DNA of 64,000 nucleotides from positions 186,001 to 250,000 of the forward strand of contig JAKPHF010000048.1 of NCBI GenBank assembly GCA_029550525.1. The letters are read 5' to 3'. Source of the DNA: Planctomycetota bacterium (GTDB taxonomy: Bacteria > Planctomycetota > Phycisphaerae > UBA1845 > PWPN01). Shown piece after piece: positions 24,072 through 33,482 of the stretch. The position numbers and the translations under genes are program-made. The notes under the pieces were generated by a model. It did no database searches. It had not been told where the DNA came from and worked only from the letters and a program-made list of their open reading frames with translations. Position 1 is the first letter of the stretch; each line of letters opens with the position of its first letter.

Positions 24072-26897
24072 CTATTCCGCCACAGCAGTGGCGGCGGCGA
24101 GAACCACGGGCGTGGGATCGGCCGCATCAAACATGGCCACGAACCGGGCGATTTCCGGCGTCTGAATCGTTCGCAGGTCGTCGATCACCACTGGCGGGAC
24201 GCTCTGATAGAGCAGTTCGACGCGAACGGTGAACGGCCCGGTCGCTCCCGCCACCGCGACTTCGTATCTCACCCGGTCGGCACCGCCGGTGAAGTCGCCA
24301 TCCGCCTGAGCGGGTCCGACCACCGAAATCTCGGCGGGGGCGCTCTGCTTGTCGAAGCCCGCCGGCAAGAGGCGATTGTCGCTCAGGTAAGCACACGCCC
24401 GCATGAGCGAATGCGTGACCGTACCCCTGTGATCGGCCATGACCGCTTGGTAGATCTGCACCTGGTCGGCGCTGTTGATGGTGTCATAATGCGGTTCGAA
24501 GGCCAGCGGGTCCGCGTTTGCATCGTCGCCGATGATGGCCCCACGCGGATCCGCGGCACCGGATTCAAAGATCACGCGGCCGGTCGCATCGGTGACGGTC
24601 ATATGCAGCCACGCTCGCCGGGCCGGATAACCGGTGGGCAGCTTGTGACCGGCGCGGTTGACCACCTGCACGTCCGCGCTGAGAACGCCCTCTGAAACCA
24701 CGGCCGCGGCAATGGATACATCAGCCGACCGGCTTTGCAGTTGCTCGAGCGTTCGTTCGAACGTCGCCGCCAGTTCCGCATCGCTGGCCACGATGCCCAG
24801 AGCAGCCGCGTTCTGCCGCATGAGCTGCAACATGAACGTGTTACCGCCCACGAAGTGGTGTTGGCGGAAAGGCGCGTGAGCCGGCAGGCCCTTTTCCGGC
24901 AGCGCCGAGATGACCACGGAGCCGTCGGCCTCGGGCATGTGACAGCCCTGACACGTGGGTCCCGCGCCTCGGCCGAAATCACTGTGCAGCCACTCGAGGA
25001 AGGGCGTCTGCTCGGGGAATTCGCCGGCAGGATGTCCCTGGTCGTCCAGGCAAGTCGTCATGAGCGTGTGACACGATGCGCACAGACTCGACTCGGTGAT
25101 GTGCGCTCCGCGGGCCGGCTTGAAGCCCGATGCAGCCTGCATGAGGTCGGTCTGCGGGTTGAAGAACGGCCCGAAGATCAGGCGGTCCGGTGGGGCGGTG
25201 GTCGTGTCAATCTTGTAGCCGCCGCTGAACGTGGCAGCGCTGCCCAGGCCCACGTTCTGAATCTGATGGCAGAGTGTGCAGGACACGCCGTCCATGGCCA
25301 GCTCGTGCAGCGGATGAGCGGGGTCGAGCATGCCGTTACCGAGCAGGGCGACAGGCTCGCCGTTCGCGAGGGCCTGCGTGCGGGCCATGCCGGTATGACA
25401 AGTCGCGCACTTGGCCTCGATGTCCGCCTGTTGGGCGGGGAACAGCGCGACCTCGGCGCTGACCTTGGCCACGAAGTAGGGATCACGCGCGGCATTGGCC
25501 ATCATGGTGGATCGCCAGTGCCGATCGATGGAGACATCGTTTCCCGCACCGTCTGTCAGGTCGGTATGGCAGGCGGCGCACACGGCGGAGGTCGCGAACA
25601 GATCGATTTTGCCAATCGCCGCGCTGCTGCCGAGCGGCTCGAGCACGGTGATGCCTGCCGGCCCGCTGCCGCCGAACGCGAGCGTGTTGCCGGCTTCGAG
25701 CACGTAGATGGCCCCGTCCGGGCCGACGGTCACGGCGATGGGATTATCGAAGCCGGCATCGAGAATGTTCTCGTCAACTACGGTCAGGCCGTCGGCCGAC
25801 AGCGCGATGCGGTACAGGTTCTGATCGACGAAACCAGTGACCAATAATTGGCCCTGAAGTTTGCCGTCGTTGGCGCTGGAGTCGTATTCAGCCACGCCGG
25901 TGACCACGGCTCCGGCGGTGAAGGCCTTGATCGGATCGCGATAGGGCGTTCCGTCAGGCAGACTGGTGAAGTACGCGTATTGATTGCGGGCCGGGTTGGG
26001 ATGGCCGTAATACGAGTCAGGCAGGATGGCGTGAAGTACGTCGTCACGGCTGGCAACGTCGGGGAGGGTCGAGCCGTCCGGGGCGGGCGGGCCGCCGAAG
26101 CCCTTGTTGGCACCCTGGTCCAGGGCGTACAGCAGACCGTTGCTGTGCCAGCACATGCCGTAAGCGTTTCGCAGGCCGGGTGCGTAGACTTCCAGATCGT
26201 CCAGCCCCGCAAAGGCCGGATCATGCACGTTGGCCACCAGAATGGCCGCGGACAAGGGCGTCTCGCTCCGGTTGCCGAACAGACCTGGTGCCGGCGCGCC
26301 GTTGTTGGTGTTGCCGCCTTGCGCGATGTACAGACGGCCGTCGGGTCCGAAGGCCAGGGTAAAGGTCATGTGATTCTCGGCGGAACGCGGCAGGCCGGCG
26401 ACGATGTGCTCAACCGGGCCCGTGCCCAGGCCGCGGATGCGTGAGATGGCGCCGGTGTCGGGAGGGGCGTTATAGATCGGCGGCGCGTTGTGGGCCACGT
26501 AGAGTACCGGATCGTTCGGCGGAGCGGCGGGATCGAAAGCAAAGCCGGTCAACAGGCGATCGCCGAACGGCTTGTACTCGTCGATGCCGGTTACCTCGTG
26601 CTGCTCGTCGAGCGTGAGCGCGAAGAGCGAGCCGGTATACGTCGTGACATATAATCGCCCATCGGGTCCGAAGCCGAGAGCCGCCGGTTGAGTAAAGCTT
26701 TCAAGCCCGGCCGAGCCGCCGAGGAGAATGACCTTGCGATAAAACGTCCCGACATCGGTCTTGACCACCTGAGGCGCCGGCTTGCCGCCGTCGGACGGAA
26801 CCAGTTCATTACAGGTGGCACCCACCGAGGCAATCGCGAAAAGCGGCAGGAAGCCGGCCTTGGCCAATGTCAAGTGTGCGAGCCGATGTGAACTCAT
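24072..26897 (-). CDS. Exported beta-propeller / five-heme cytochrome c fusion
   Basis: 941 residues. Hydrophobic N-terminus ending near Cys29, then an NHL/sugar-dehydrogenase-like beta-propeller (about 50-420; repeated FGPDGRLYV-type blades, including LAFGPDGRLYIAQGG and VTVGPDGAIYVLEAG). Five CxxCH heme sites follow: CAACH (440), CATCH (497), CTLCH (540), CASCH (606) and CQGCH (649). The C-terminal third looks like beta-sandwich. The start overlaps the stop of the upstream cytochrome gene (ATGA). It is probably a periplasmic redox protein coupling a propeller domain to an electron-transfer wire. Substrate unknown. Confidence 0.82.
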   Translation of the reverse strand: MSSHRLAHLTLAKAGFLPLFAIASVGATCNELVPSDGGKPAPQVVKTDVGTFYRKVILLGGSAGLESFTQPAALGFGPDGRLYVTTYTGSLFALTLDEQHEVTGIDEYKPFGDRLLTGFAFDPAAPPNDPVLYVAHNAPPIYNAPPDTGAISRIRGLGTGPVEHIVAGLPRSAENHMTFTLAFGPDGRLYIAQGGNTNNGAPAPGLFGNRSETPLSAAILVANVHDPAFAGLDDLEVYAPGLRNAYGMCWHSNGLLYALDQGANKGFGGPPAPDGSTLPDVASRDDVLHAILPDSYYGHPNPARNQYAYFTSLPDGTPYRDPIKAFTAGAVVTGVAEYDSSANDGKLQGQLLVTGFVDQNLYRIALSADGLTVVDENILDAGFDNPIAVTVGPDGAIYVLEAGNTLAFGGSGPAGITVLEPLGSSAAIGKIDLFATSAVCAACHTDLTDGAGNDVSIDRHWRSTMMANAARDPYFVAKVSAEVALFPAQQADIEAKCATCHTGMARTQALANGEPVALLGNGMLDPAHPLHELAMDGVSCTLCHQIQNVGLGSAATFSGGYKIDTTTAPPDRLIFGPFFNPQTDLMQAASGFKPARGAHITESSLCASCHTLMTTCLDDQGHPAGEFPEQTPFLEWLHSDFGRGAGPTCQGCHMPEADGSVVISALPEKGLPAHAPFRQHHFVGGNTFMLQLMRQNAAALGIVASDAELAATFERTLEQLQSRSADVSIAAAVVSEGVLSADVQVVNRAGHKLPTGYPARRAWLHMTVTDATGRVIFESGAADPRGAIIGDDANADPLAFEPHYDTINSADQVQIYQAVMADHRGTVTHSLMRACAYLSDNRLLPAGFDKQSAPAEISVVGPAQADGDFTGGADRVRYEVAVAGATGPFTVRVELLYQSVPPVVIDDLRTIQTPEIARFVAMFDAADPTPVVLAAATAVAE

Positions 26898-27262
26898 GGA
26901 GATGACTCGTCGGCCAGGACGGCCAGGAATGCTGCGATGTCAGCGATGTCCTGATCGGTAAATGTGAACTTGCCGCCGGGATGGGCGACGTCCGGATCGC
27001 GCGTCCGCGCGTCGATCAGATCGTACGGACGACCCTGTATGTTCGGAGCGCTCAAGCGGCAGCCGCCGGAAGCGTCGGGGCAGTGGCAGCTCTGGCAGGC
27101 CGGTCCGATACCATCACCTTCGGCGAACAGGGCTGCGCCACGCATCGCGTCACCCACAAGCGGCTGGTCCGATGCCCCTGGTATACAATTGGCGCCGATC
27201 AGGACACCGATGAGTCCAGCCGACACTGCCACGGCGACGACTCTTCTGAGGCTCTTGGACAT
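26894..27262 (-). CDS. Small c-type cytochrome (single heme, probable lipoprotein)
   Basis: 122 residues. Signal ending at LIGANC (Cys26, lipobox-like) and one heme site CQSCH at 56-60. The C-terminal segment FTDQDIADIAAFLAVL is typical of class I cytochrome c. There is no methionine after the heme site, so the sixth ligand is not the usual Met. It is translationally coupled (four-base overlap) to the five-heme fusion and is probably its electron partner. Confidence 0.85.
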   Translation of the reverse strand: MSKSLRRVVAVAVSAGLIGVLIGANCIPGASDQPLVGDAMRGAALFAEGDGIGPACQSCHCPDASGGCRLSAPNIQGRPYDLIDARTRDPDVAHPGGKFTFTDQDIADIAAFLAVLADESSP

Positions 27263-27353
27263 AGATTACTCCCCAACGCATACACGTAATTCATGTATGC
27301 TTGTCGAAACGTCTGCTGCCTATCATACCAGACGGAAGGACGGCTGAAACACC

Positions 27354-28382
27354 ATGGTACTCCCAAATCGAGTGACGGACTTACGTCTTGTGCCTGTCTT
27401 ATGGATTCTCGCGCTGTGCATCCTCCTGGGCGGAGGCACCTGCGGTCCCGTGTTACCGCTGCCGGATACCGAGCCCATCCCGGGCGGAGGGGCGTGGCGA
27501 AGTTTCACCCCTGCGCCGGAACCGCTACACGAATCCGCCGTCTCCGTGATCGGCAATAGTCTGTACGTGGTAGGCGGACGCACGCCCAGCGGTCCCGTTT
27601 CGACACTCTACCGCTACGATCCGCCGCCGGTCGATGCGTGGACGCAATTGGCTTCGCATCCCGGCACGCCCGTCGATCATATGGGAACGGCGGTGGTCAA
27701 CGGCATCCTCTACGCCTTCGGCGGAACCATCGAGTTTCCGGGCCCCTCGGTGGCTCACACGTACGCGTACGACCCGGCGAGTAACACCTGGAGTTCCAAA
27801 GCTCCCATGCCGGTGACTTTGGGCGTCATGGGTGTCGGCGTGGTCAACGACAAAATCTATCTCATCGGCGGTCTATCGGCGTTTCAAACCAGCAACGTGG
27901 TGCTCGAGTACGACCCCGCCGCAGATCGTTGGACCGACCTGACGCCGGTTGCGGCCATGCCCACGCCCCGGGACCACTTTGTGGCGGCGACGGTTAATGG
28001 AAGAATCCACTGCATCGGCGGCCGTCAGACCACCATCGAATCGATTCTCGACGTACATGAAGTGTTCGACCCCGTCACTCGCACGTGGCAGAGCCGGGCC
28101 CCGTTGCCGACGGCCCGCGGCGGCTTCTCGGCGGCGGTCCTGAACGGCAAGATCCTGATCATCGGCGGCGAGGGAGCCGACAACGCATACGGCGTGTTCT
28201 CCGAGTGCGAAGAGTACGATCCGGCCACGAACACCTGGCGCAAGCTCTCGCCCATGAAAACGCCGCGGCACAGTGCACAGGCGGGCGTGATCGATGGCGT
28301 GGTGTATGTTCCCGCCGGCGCGCCGCGAATCGGCCGCACCTACACCACGGTCCACGAAGGTTTCAGTTTCGCGTTCGAATGA
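27354..28382 (+). CDS. Kelch-repeat lipoprotein
   Basis: 342 residues. Signal with a lipobox-like LLGGGTC (Cys30), then about five Kelch blades, each with a GG pair and a spaced Tyr/Trp (VVGGRTPSG, YAFGGTIEF, YLIGGLSAF, HCIGGRQTT, LIIGGEGAD). It forms a beta-propeller outside the cytoplasm; Kelch proteins of this kind include sialic-acid mutarotases and uncharacterised binding proteins. ATG 27354 is the first start after the divergent cytochrome gene. Confidence 0.8.
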   Translation: MVLPNRVTDLRLVPVLWILALCILLGGGTCGPVLPLPDTEPIPGGGAWRSFTPAPEPLHESAVSVIGNSLYVVGGRTPSGPVSTLYRYDPPPVDAWTQLASHPGTPVDHMGTAVVNGILYAFGGTIEFPGPSVAHTYAYDPASNTWSSKAPMPVTLGVMGVGVVNDKIYLIGGLSAFQTSNVVLEYDPAADRWTDLTPVAAMPTPRDHFVAATVNGRIHCIGGRQTTIESILDVHEVFDPVTRTWQSRAPLPTARGGFSAAVLNGKILIIGGEGADNAYGVFSECEEYDPATNTWRKLSPMKTPRHSAQAGVIDGVVYVPAGAPRIGRTYTTVHEGFSFAFE

Positions 28383-28410
28383 TTGCCGTTCGGAGGTGGG
28401 CAACGCGACC

Positions 28411-28719
28411 TCAGTCGGCCGCTTCGGCGGCCTTTTTCTGGTATCGCGGCGAGACGGCGATGTACGGCCGGCCAAGCCGTCGCTTGATGAGGATGATCTC
28501 GCCCATGTCATTGCCTTCGATGACGTGGCCGAGCCACTGCAGGAAATAGCCGCCCACCAGCAAGCCGGCCGGTCGCCACCACAGATCCCATCGCCAAGCC
28601 GCCAACTGCACGGCAGCCAGCACGAGGGCGGCAATCGTCATCGGAATGCCGATCGCATGCAGAAACAGCGAAATCGGGTTCTGATGACGCTCCAACCACC
28701 GGTTCAGCCAGTCAGGCAT
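28411..28719 (-). CDS. Mpo1-like (DUF962) membrane protein
   Basis: 102 residues. RHQNPISLFLHAIGIP (11-26) and LQWLGHVIEGN carry the conserved His/Asn pattern of the DUF962/Mpo1 family, with two to three hydrophobic helices. Yeast Mpo1 is an iron-dependent dioxygenase in alpha-oxidation of 2-hydroxy fatty acids; whether the bacterial protein does the same is not known. ATG 28719 follows GAGGAG. Confidence 0.8.
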   Translation of the reverse strand: MPDWLNRWLERHQNPISLFLHAIGIPMTIAALVLAAVQLAAWRWDLWWRPAGLLVGGYFLQWLGHVIEGNDMGEIILIKRRLGRPYIAVSPRYQKKAAEAAD

Positions 28720-28959
28720 AGCACTCCTCACCCATGCGGCCCCGGCGTGAATCCGGGATTCCCGCCGAACGAGCCGGATTATAGAACGCCGGCTGTGGTT
28801 GCACCAACCGAACGAGGCGGCCGGACCGGGTTCTCGCGTGCGCGGTTCGGTATTACAATTCTGTCCGGACTTGGCTGCCGGCAACCCACGGCGCAGCGCG
28901 GGTACCGTGCCAGCGTCAGCCAAATGGACACGCAAAACACAGGTCGGTCGAGGTGATCC

Positions 28960-29661
28960 ATGCCTCTGGAAAGCCTGAATGATGTGGAGCGTCGCGTGCT
29001 CGGCGTGCTCATCGAGAAGTCGATGACTCAGCCCGAGTATTATCCCATGACGCTCAACGCGGTGGTCACCGCGTGCAACCAAAAGAACAATCGCGATCCG
29101 GTCATGGATCTCGACGAAGCGAGCGTGGAGGATGCGCTGGAAGAGCTGCGGCAACGGGGACTGGTGTCGGTGGTGTTGCCGGCACCCGGTGCGCGGACCA
29201 ATCGTTACCGCCACGAAGTCGCCGCCCGTTTCGGATGGGAAAAGCGCGTCACCGCCATCATGACCGAGCTGCTCCTGCGAGGGCCGCAGACACCGGGCGA
29301 GTTGCGCAGCCGGTGTGCCCGCCTGGTAGCGTTTGAGAGTCTCGAAGCGGTCATGACGACGCTGGACTACTTGCAGCAGTCTGACCCGCCGCTGGTTCGG
29401 CCGCTGCCGCGACGGCCGGGGTCGTCGGCCATTCGCTACATGCACCTGCTGTATCCGCCGGAGGAGCAGGCCGCGATCGAAGCCAGCGAGGCCCGAACCG
29501 CCGGACCGGCTGAAACGGCGCCCGGTCGAGCGCCTGCCTCTTCAACGGACGCGACGTTGCGCGCTGAAGTGGAGCAGCTCAAGGAAGAGGTTGCCCAACT
29601 TCGGGCTGCGTTAAGCGAGTTGGAAGGGCGGTTCACGGCCCTGGAATCGACCTTCAAGTAG
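28960..29661 (+). CDS. yceH: YceH-family protein (DUF480)
   Basis: 233 residues. The DUF480 signature is clear: LNDVERRVLGVLIEKSMTQP, YYPMTLNAVVTACNQKNNRDPV and the second winged-helix segment ELLLRGPQTPGELRSRCARL. A coiled-coil tail (LRAEVEQLKEEVAQLRAALSE) follows an Ala/Pro-rich linker. Family function is poorly known. GAGG lies six bases before ATG 28960. Its 3' end overlaps the convergent CYTH gene by eight bases. Confidence 0.92.
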   Translation: MPLESLNDVERRVLGVLIEKSMTQPEYYPMTLNAVVTACNQKNNRDPVMDLDEASVEDALEELRQRGLVSVVLPAPGARTNRYRHEVAARFGWEKRVTAIMTELLLRGPQTPGELRSRCARLVAFESLEAVMTTLDYLQQSDPPLVRPLPRRPGSSAIRYMHLLYPPEEQAAIEASEARTAGPAETAPGRAPASSTDATLRAEVEQLKEEVAQLRAALSELEGRFTALESTFK

Positions 29662-30220
29662 AAAACCGGATGACATCCCACGGAAGATCGTTACGGCGGG
29701 CGTGATCGATCAGGAGAGCGACGTAGCTGTCTTGGATAGAGGGAAGCCCGCCGAGCCCCAACCGTGCCTGCAGCGCACGAACGCTCGCCTCATCGGGTCC
29801 CTCGATCTCCACGTAGCAGCCCAACCGAGGCACCTCGTCCAGTTCGATCTTCAGGCCGTCCAGTTCCCATTCTTCACGGCGTTTTTCGAAGATGATAACC
29901 GGCACGTATCCCAGTGCCTTGAATATGTCGCCGAGGGCGGCAGCGTCGGCCACCTCGGTCTCAATTTCGTTCCGCGACTTCAGCGACCCTGCCAGCTGGG
30001 GCCCCTTGTGAGTGACCGCAGGACGCGGCACGTCGCCCTCGCCGCGACAGGTGCGGATCCGCAAGCCGCACCCACGGCGCAGGAGTTGCTGGTCGGACGT
30101 GTCGTACAGCTCGTTGGTCTCGAGCACGTCGTAGACGCGCCGGGCCCCCAGTTCGCGCAGGCGGTCCCGGGCCCCGGCACAATTGTCCACCTTGATTTTG
30201 GCTTCGATTTCCAGGGCCAT
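29654..30220 (-). CDS. CYTH-domain protein (CyaB-like)
   Basis: 188 residues. The ExExK signature of the CYTH superfamily is at residues 4-8 (EIEAK), with later LRIRTCRG, THKGPQ, FEKRREEW and KIELDEVPRLGCYVEIEG matching class IV adenylate cyclase/thiamine-triphosphatase-like proteins. Such proteins bind triphosphates; the actual substrate (ATP, ThTP or inorganic triphosphate) cannot be told from sequence. Confidence 0.88.
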   Translation of the reverse strand: MALEIEAKIKVDNCAGARDRLRELGARRVYDVLETNELYDTSDQQLLRRGCGLRIRTCRGEGDVPRPAVTHKGPQLAGSLKSRNEIETEVADAAALGDIFKALGYVPVIIFEKRREEWELDGLKIELDEVPRLGCYVEIEGPDEASVRALQARLGLGGLPSIQDSYVALLIDHARRNDLPWDVIRFST

Positions 30221-30246
30221 CTCGCGAGTTCCCGTAACCGCGGGGG

Positions 30247-30263
30247 GCGGGCATCTTGCCCGC
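30247..30263. repeat. 17-base dispersed palindrome, copy 2
   Basis: GCGGGCATCTTGCCCGC, identical to the copy at 11221, just upstream of the CYTH gene start. Confidence 0.8.
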
Positions 30264-30356
30264 CTCTGACCAGTACCAACAATAATGCACTTTTTACGTG
30301 TACGCTTTCGGCACTCGAAGGTTGGTTTTCCCCAGCCCCTAGGCCCCAGCCCCCAC

Positions 30357-31763
30357 TCAGAACCGAAACGCCTTGACCGGGCGTTGGGCGAAGATATCGG
30401 TGCGTGGGGCTACCGTCTTGTCGGAGGCGTCGGCCAAGTCGACGCGAGCGATCGCGGGGGCTTCGGCTGTGCCGCGCGCCAGCACGGTGCCGTCGGGGCC
30501 GACGATGGTGCTCGCCGCAGCATCCACGCCGACGACGAAGACGCGGTTCTCGACCGCCCGCGTCCGGAGCATGGCCAAGTCGTCGGCGGCATCGAAGTAG
30601 ACCAGCACCTCAGCTCCTTCCAACGCCAGGGCCCGGCCGGTGGCGAACGACCGCAGCCACTGTCCGGCTATGGTACCCACGCGAGCACCGGCCGCGGTAA
30701 ACACGTTCGGCCGCACCGGGAAACCGATCGCCTCCATGTCGAAGGCTCGAGCGAACATGCTCGCTCGTTCGGCGGTGGCTTCGTGAGGCAAGTTGACGAT
30801 CATCAGACCCGTTCCCTGCTCGGCCAGCGGCTTGAACAGGTTCTCCCCCATCTGTCCGTTCAGCCGGGCGTTCGCCAGCTCGGTGGAGACGGCGGCCACG
30901 GTCAGCTCACAGCGAGTTGTCCGCCCGGGCGAGATGGCCGGTGCCGGATCCAGCAAGCGGCTTCTGCGGGCGGGCGGTATCCAGACGGGAGCAGGGGGGC
31001 CGATCTCGATCTCAGCCACCACCAACGACTCGCCGACGGACGGGGCCATGGCCACCACGCCGGTCTCAGGCTTGGCCACGCAGCTCTGCCCGACGTAGCC
31101 CATGGTCATTTCCAAGCCGCACTTATCGGCGCAGACGAAGGGCACGCCGAACTCGCGGGCCCGGGCGGCGATAAGAAATTCAGGCTGCGGATTGCGGTAC
31201 TCGCCGGGCTGTCGCGAGGTGTTGATCCAGCAGGTCGGCATGGCGATGAGCTCGGCACCGTCGGCGGCCAGCGTCGCGATAATCTCGGGCACGCGGGCTT
31301 CGGCACAGATGATGATTCCGATTCGGCCGAGCTCGGTCGGGATGGCGGCAATCTCTTCACCGGGGCGGAACCAGTCCTGGTCCGCATGCCAGAGAAAGCG
31401 CTTTCGTGCCTGGCCGAGTGTTCGCCCGTCAGGACCAATCAGCAGGGCGGCGTTGAACAGGGCTTCGCCGGTATCCTCCACGTATCCGCTGACAATGTGG
31501 AGCTGATGACGGGCGGCCTGCTCGGCGAGCCATTCGACGAACTGGCGGCTGGATAGATGATCGCCGGTGCGATACGACTCCACCGAGCCCAGCAGGTAAG
31601 CCGGATACGCGCACTCGGGCAGCACCAGCAGTTGAGCCGCCTGGCGAGCCGCCTCACGGATCATCTCGCCGATGCTCTCCAGCGTTGCCGGAGCCTCGTT
31701 CATCAGTCTGGATTGGATTTGTCCGGCGGCAACCACCACCGTTTTTCGGCCAGGACGAATCAT
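30357..31763 (-). CDS. Carbon-nitrogen hydrolase (nitrilase superfamily)
   Basis: About 468 residues. The Glu-Lys-Cys triad is visible: LPECAYPAY (Glu), RKRFLW (Lys) and IIICAEARVPE (Cys). The C-terminal half (from about residue 270) resembles a second, degenerate nitrilase-like domain (VFVVGVDAAAS and VGPDGTVLARG) without the catalytic Cys. It hydrolyses an amide or nitrile, or transfers an acyl group; the substrate is unknown. The frame reaches 31838, but the dnaJ promoter lies at 31793-31820, so ATG 31763 is preferred. Confidence 0.8.
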   Translation of the reverse strand: MIRPGRKTVVVAAGQIQSRLMNEAPATLESIGEMIREAARQAAQLLVLPECAYPAYLLGSVESYRTGDHLSSRQFVEWLAEQAARHQLHIVSGYVEDTGEALFNAALLIGPDGRTLGQARKRFLWHADQDWFRPGEEIAAIPTELGRIGIIICAEARVPEIIATLAADGAELIAMPTCWINTSRQPGEYRNPQPEFLIAARAREFGVPFVCADKCGLEMTMGYVGQSCVAKPETGVVAMAPSVGESLVVAEIEIGPPAPVWIPPARRSRLLDPAPAISPGRTTRCELTVAAVSTELANARLNGQMGENLFKPLAEQGTGLMIVNLPHEATAERASMFARAFDMEAIGFPVRPNVFTAAGARVGTIAGQWLRSFATGRALALEGAEVLVYFDAADDLAMLRTRAVENRVFVVGVDAAASTIVGPDGTVLARGTAEAPAIARVDLADASDKTVAPRTDIFAQRPVKAFRF

Positions 31764-31792
31764 GCCCAGATCGTAGAAGCTGGGCCGCTGGT

Positions 31793-31820
31793 TTGCAACG
31801 CGTGGGGGCAAATCTATAAT
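31793..31820 (+). promoter_or_regulatory. Sigma-70-type promoter for the dnaJ-like gene
   Basis: TTGCAA (31793-31798), 16-bp spacer, TATAAT (31815-31820), 32 bp before the ATG at 31853. Confidence 0.65.
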
Positions 31821-31852
31821 CGGTTCGGCGCTAGTCACTTGGAACCGCAGGT

Positions 31853-32902
31853 ATGGCAGAACGCGATTACTACGAGGTGCTCGAGGTTCCGCGGAATGCC
31901 TCGCCGGACCAGATCAAGAGCGCCTATCGAAGGTTGGCGAAGAAGTACCACCCCGACCGCAACCGCGGCGATAAGAACGCGGAGAACCGCTTCAAGGAAG
32001 TCCACGAAGCGTACGAAGTGCTCAACGATCCGGCCAAGCGGCGCGTGTATGACCTGCACGGGCACGCCGGCGTTCGCGGGGGGTATGGTCCCGCCGGTGG
32101 GGCGGCAGGCTGGCGGCCGGGAGCCGGAGCTTGGCGACCGGGTCCCGGGGGTGCCCGCGTGTACACGTGGAGTTCCCAGGGCGGGCCCGCCGGCAGTGAT
32201 GTTCCGATCGAAGATCTCGAGGATCTGTTCAGCGTGTTCGGCGGTGGCGGCGGGTCCGGCGTCGGAGGCAGCCCGTTCGAAGACTTGTTCAGCCGGATGG
32301 GCCGAGCCGGGCGTCGCAGTCGTCGTTCACCTTCGGCGGCCGAAGCGCCGCCGGCGGGCGGGCTCGACGTCGAACACGAGCTGTCGCTGAGCTTTGAAGA
32401 GGCGATTCGCGGCGTCCAGACCGACCTGCGGATTTCCCGCGACGGCCGCACCGAGACCGTCCGGGTCAAGATTCCGCCCGGCGTGCGGGACGGGCAGCGA
32501 ATTCGCGTTCGCGGTAAAGGCCAGGCGTCCGTCGACGGGAGTCAGCGGGGCGATCTGTACATTATCTGCCGCGTGCGGCCACATCCTTACTTCCGGCGAG
32601 TGGACGACGATATCTACCTGGATCTGCCGCTCAGTCTGACGGAGGCCGCTCTGGGGGCGAAGATCGAGATCCCCACGCTGGATGGCAAGACGCTCCTGAC
32701 CGTACCGCCCGGGACCCCGAGCGGGGCGAAACTGCGGCTGAAGCACTTGGGCGTCCAGCCGCCGGGCAAGTCGGAGCGCGGCCACCAGTACGCCGTGGTG
32801 CGGATCATCCCTCCACGGGAGCTGACGCCCGAGCAGGTCCAGTTGCTCGAGCGTTTCCGGGCGGCGGGCGAGAATTCCCCTCGACGCGACGTGGGCTGGT
32901 AA
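31853..32902 (+). CDS. DnaJ-family co-chaperone without zinc finger (CbpA-like)
   Basis: 349 residues. J-domain at 1-68 with HPDRN (HPD motif), a Gly/Pro-rich linker (about 72-150, including YTWSSQGG and FSVFGGGGG) and two beta-sandwich substrate-binding domains ([16 protein letters not shown] onwards; [35 protein letters not shown]). The CxxCxGxG zinc repeats of DnaJ are missing, so it belongs to the class II CbpA type. It stimulates DnaK in the cytoplasm. It is followed closely by a membrane protein gene on the same strand. Confidence 0.9.
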   Translation: MAERDYYEVLEVPRNASPDQIKSAYRRLAKKYHPDRNRGDKNAENRFKEVHEAYEVLNDPAKRRVYDLHGHAGVRGGYGPAGGAAGWRPGAGAWRPGPGGARVYTWSSQGGPAGSDVPIEDLEDLFSVFGGGGGSGVGGSPFEDLFSRMGRAGRRSRRSPSAAEAPPAGGLDVEHELSLSFEEAIRGVQTDLRISRDGRTETVRVKIPPGVRDGQRIRVRGKGQASVDGSQRGDLYIICRVRPHPYFRRVDDDIYLDLPLSLTEAALGAKIEIPTLDGKTLLTVPPGTPSGAKLRLKHLGVQPPGKSERGHQYAVVRIIPPRELTPEQVQLLERFRAAGENSPRRDVGW

Positions 32903-32966
32903 GCCGAGCGTCGGCTTGCTGCTGTGCGATCGACCGAGCGATAGCGGGGACAGGAAGGGAGCCGGC

Positions 32967-33392
32967 ATGGCCGGGGTGGCGGAATCGAACCGACAGCGGA
33001 TCGCGCTGTTGCTCATCGGGCTGGGCATGTTGCTGACGCTGGTAGGGTTCGCGTTGCTGGTATACAGCGAGCCACAGGATTCCTGGTCCGGCACCACCAG
33101 CCGGCCGGTGTCTCCCGTCTCACCCGAAGTCAAGGCCCGCGCCATCTGGCAATTGCTGTTCTGGCTCCTCATCCTCACGTTTATCTTTCTGGTGAGCACA
33201 ACGGCTTTTCTGCGATGGAGCCGCCATTTCCGCCGATCTTTACTTCGAAAGCCGCATGAGCCCACGCCCAGCGAGGATGTCTGGGCCATGCACAAGCTTC
33301 CCGAAGGAGCGGTAGAGGAGTGGACCGATGCGGGTCCGCCCGGCCCGGATCTGCGGGATCGGCCGGACCGCCGGGACTCGCCGGAGCCATGA
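32967..33392 (+). CDS. Small two-helix membrane protein
   Basis: 141 residues. Two hydrophobic helices (about 14-33 and 64-83) flank a short extracytoplasmic loop; the C-terminal 55 residues are charged and Pro-rich (PGPDLRDRPDRRDSPEP). ATG 32967 has GGAAGGGA seven bases upstream. No family is recognised. It lies in a plus-strand run with the dnaJ-like and TPR-like membrane genes. Confidence 0.62.
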   Translation: MAGVAESNRQRIALLLIGLGMLLTLVGFALLVYSEPQDSWSGTTSRPVSPVSPEVKARAIWQLLFWLLILTFIFLVSTTAFLRWSRHFRRSLLRKPHEPTPSEDVWAMHKLPEGAVEEWTDAGPPGPDLRDRPDRRDSPEP

Positions 33393-33482
33393 CGGCGAGT
33401 CATCCGCTCGACAGTCGGTCCGGCGAAAAATGGGTCGGGGAGCCGTGAAACTGGTACCGCTCATGCGGGCAGGAAACCGAGC

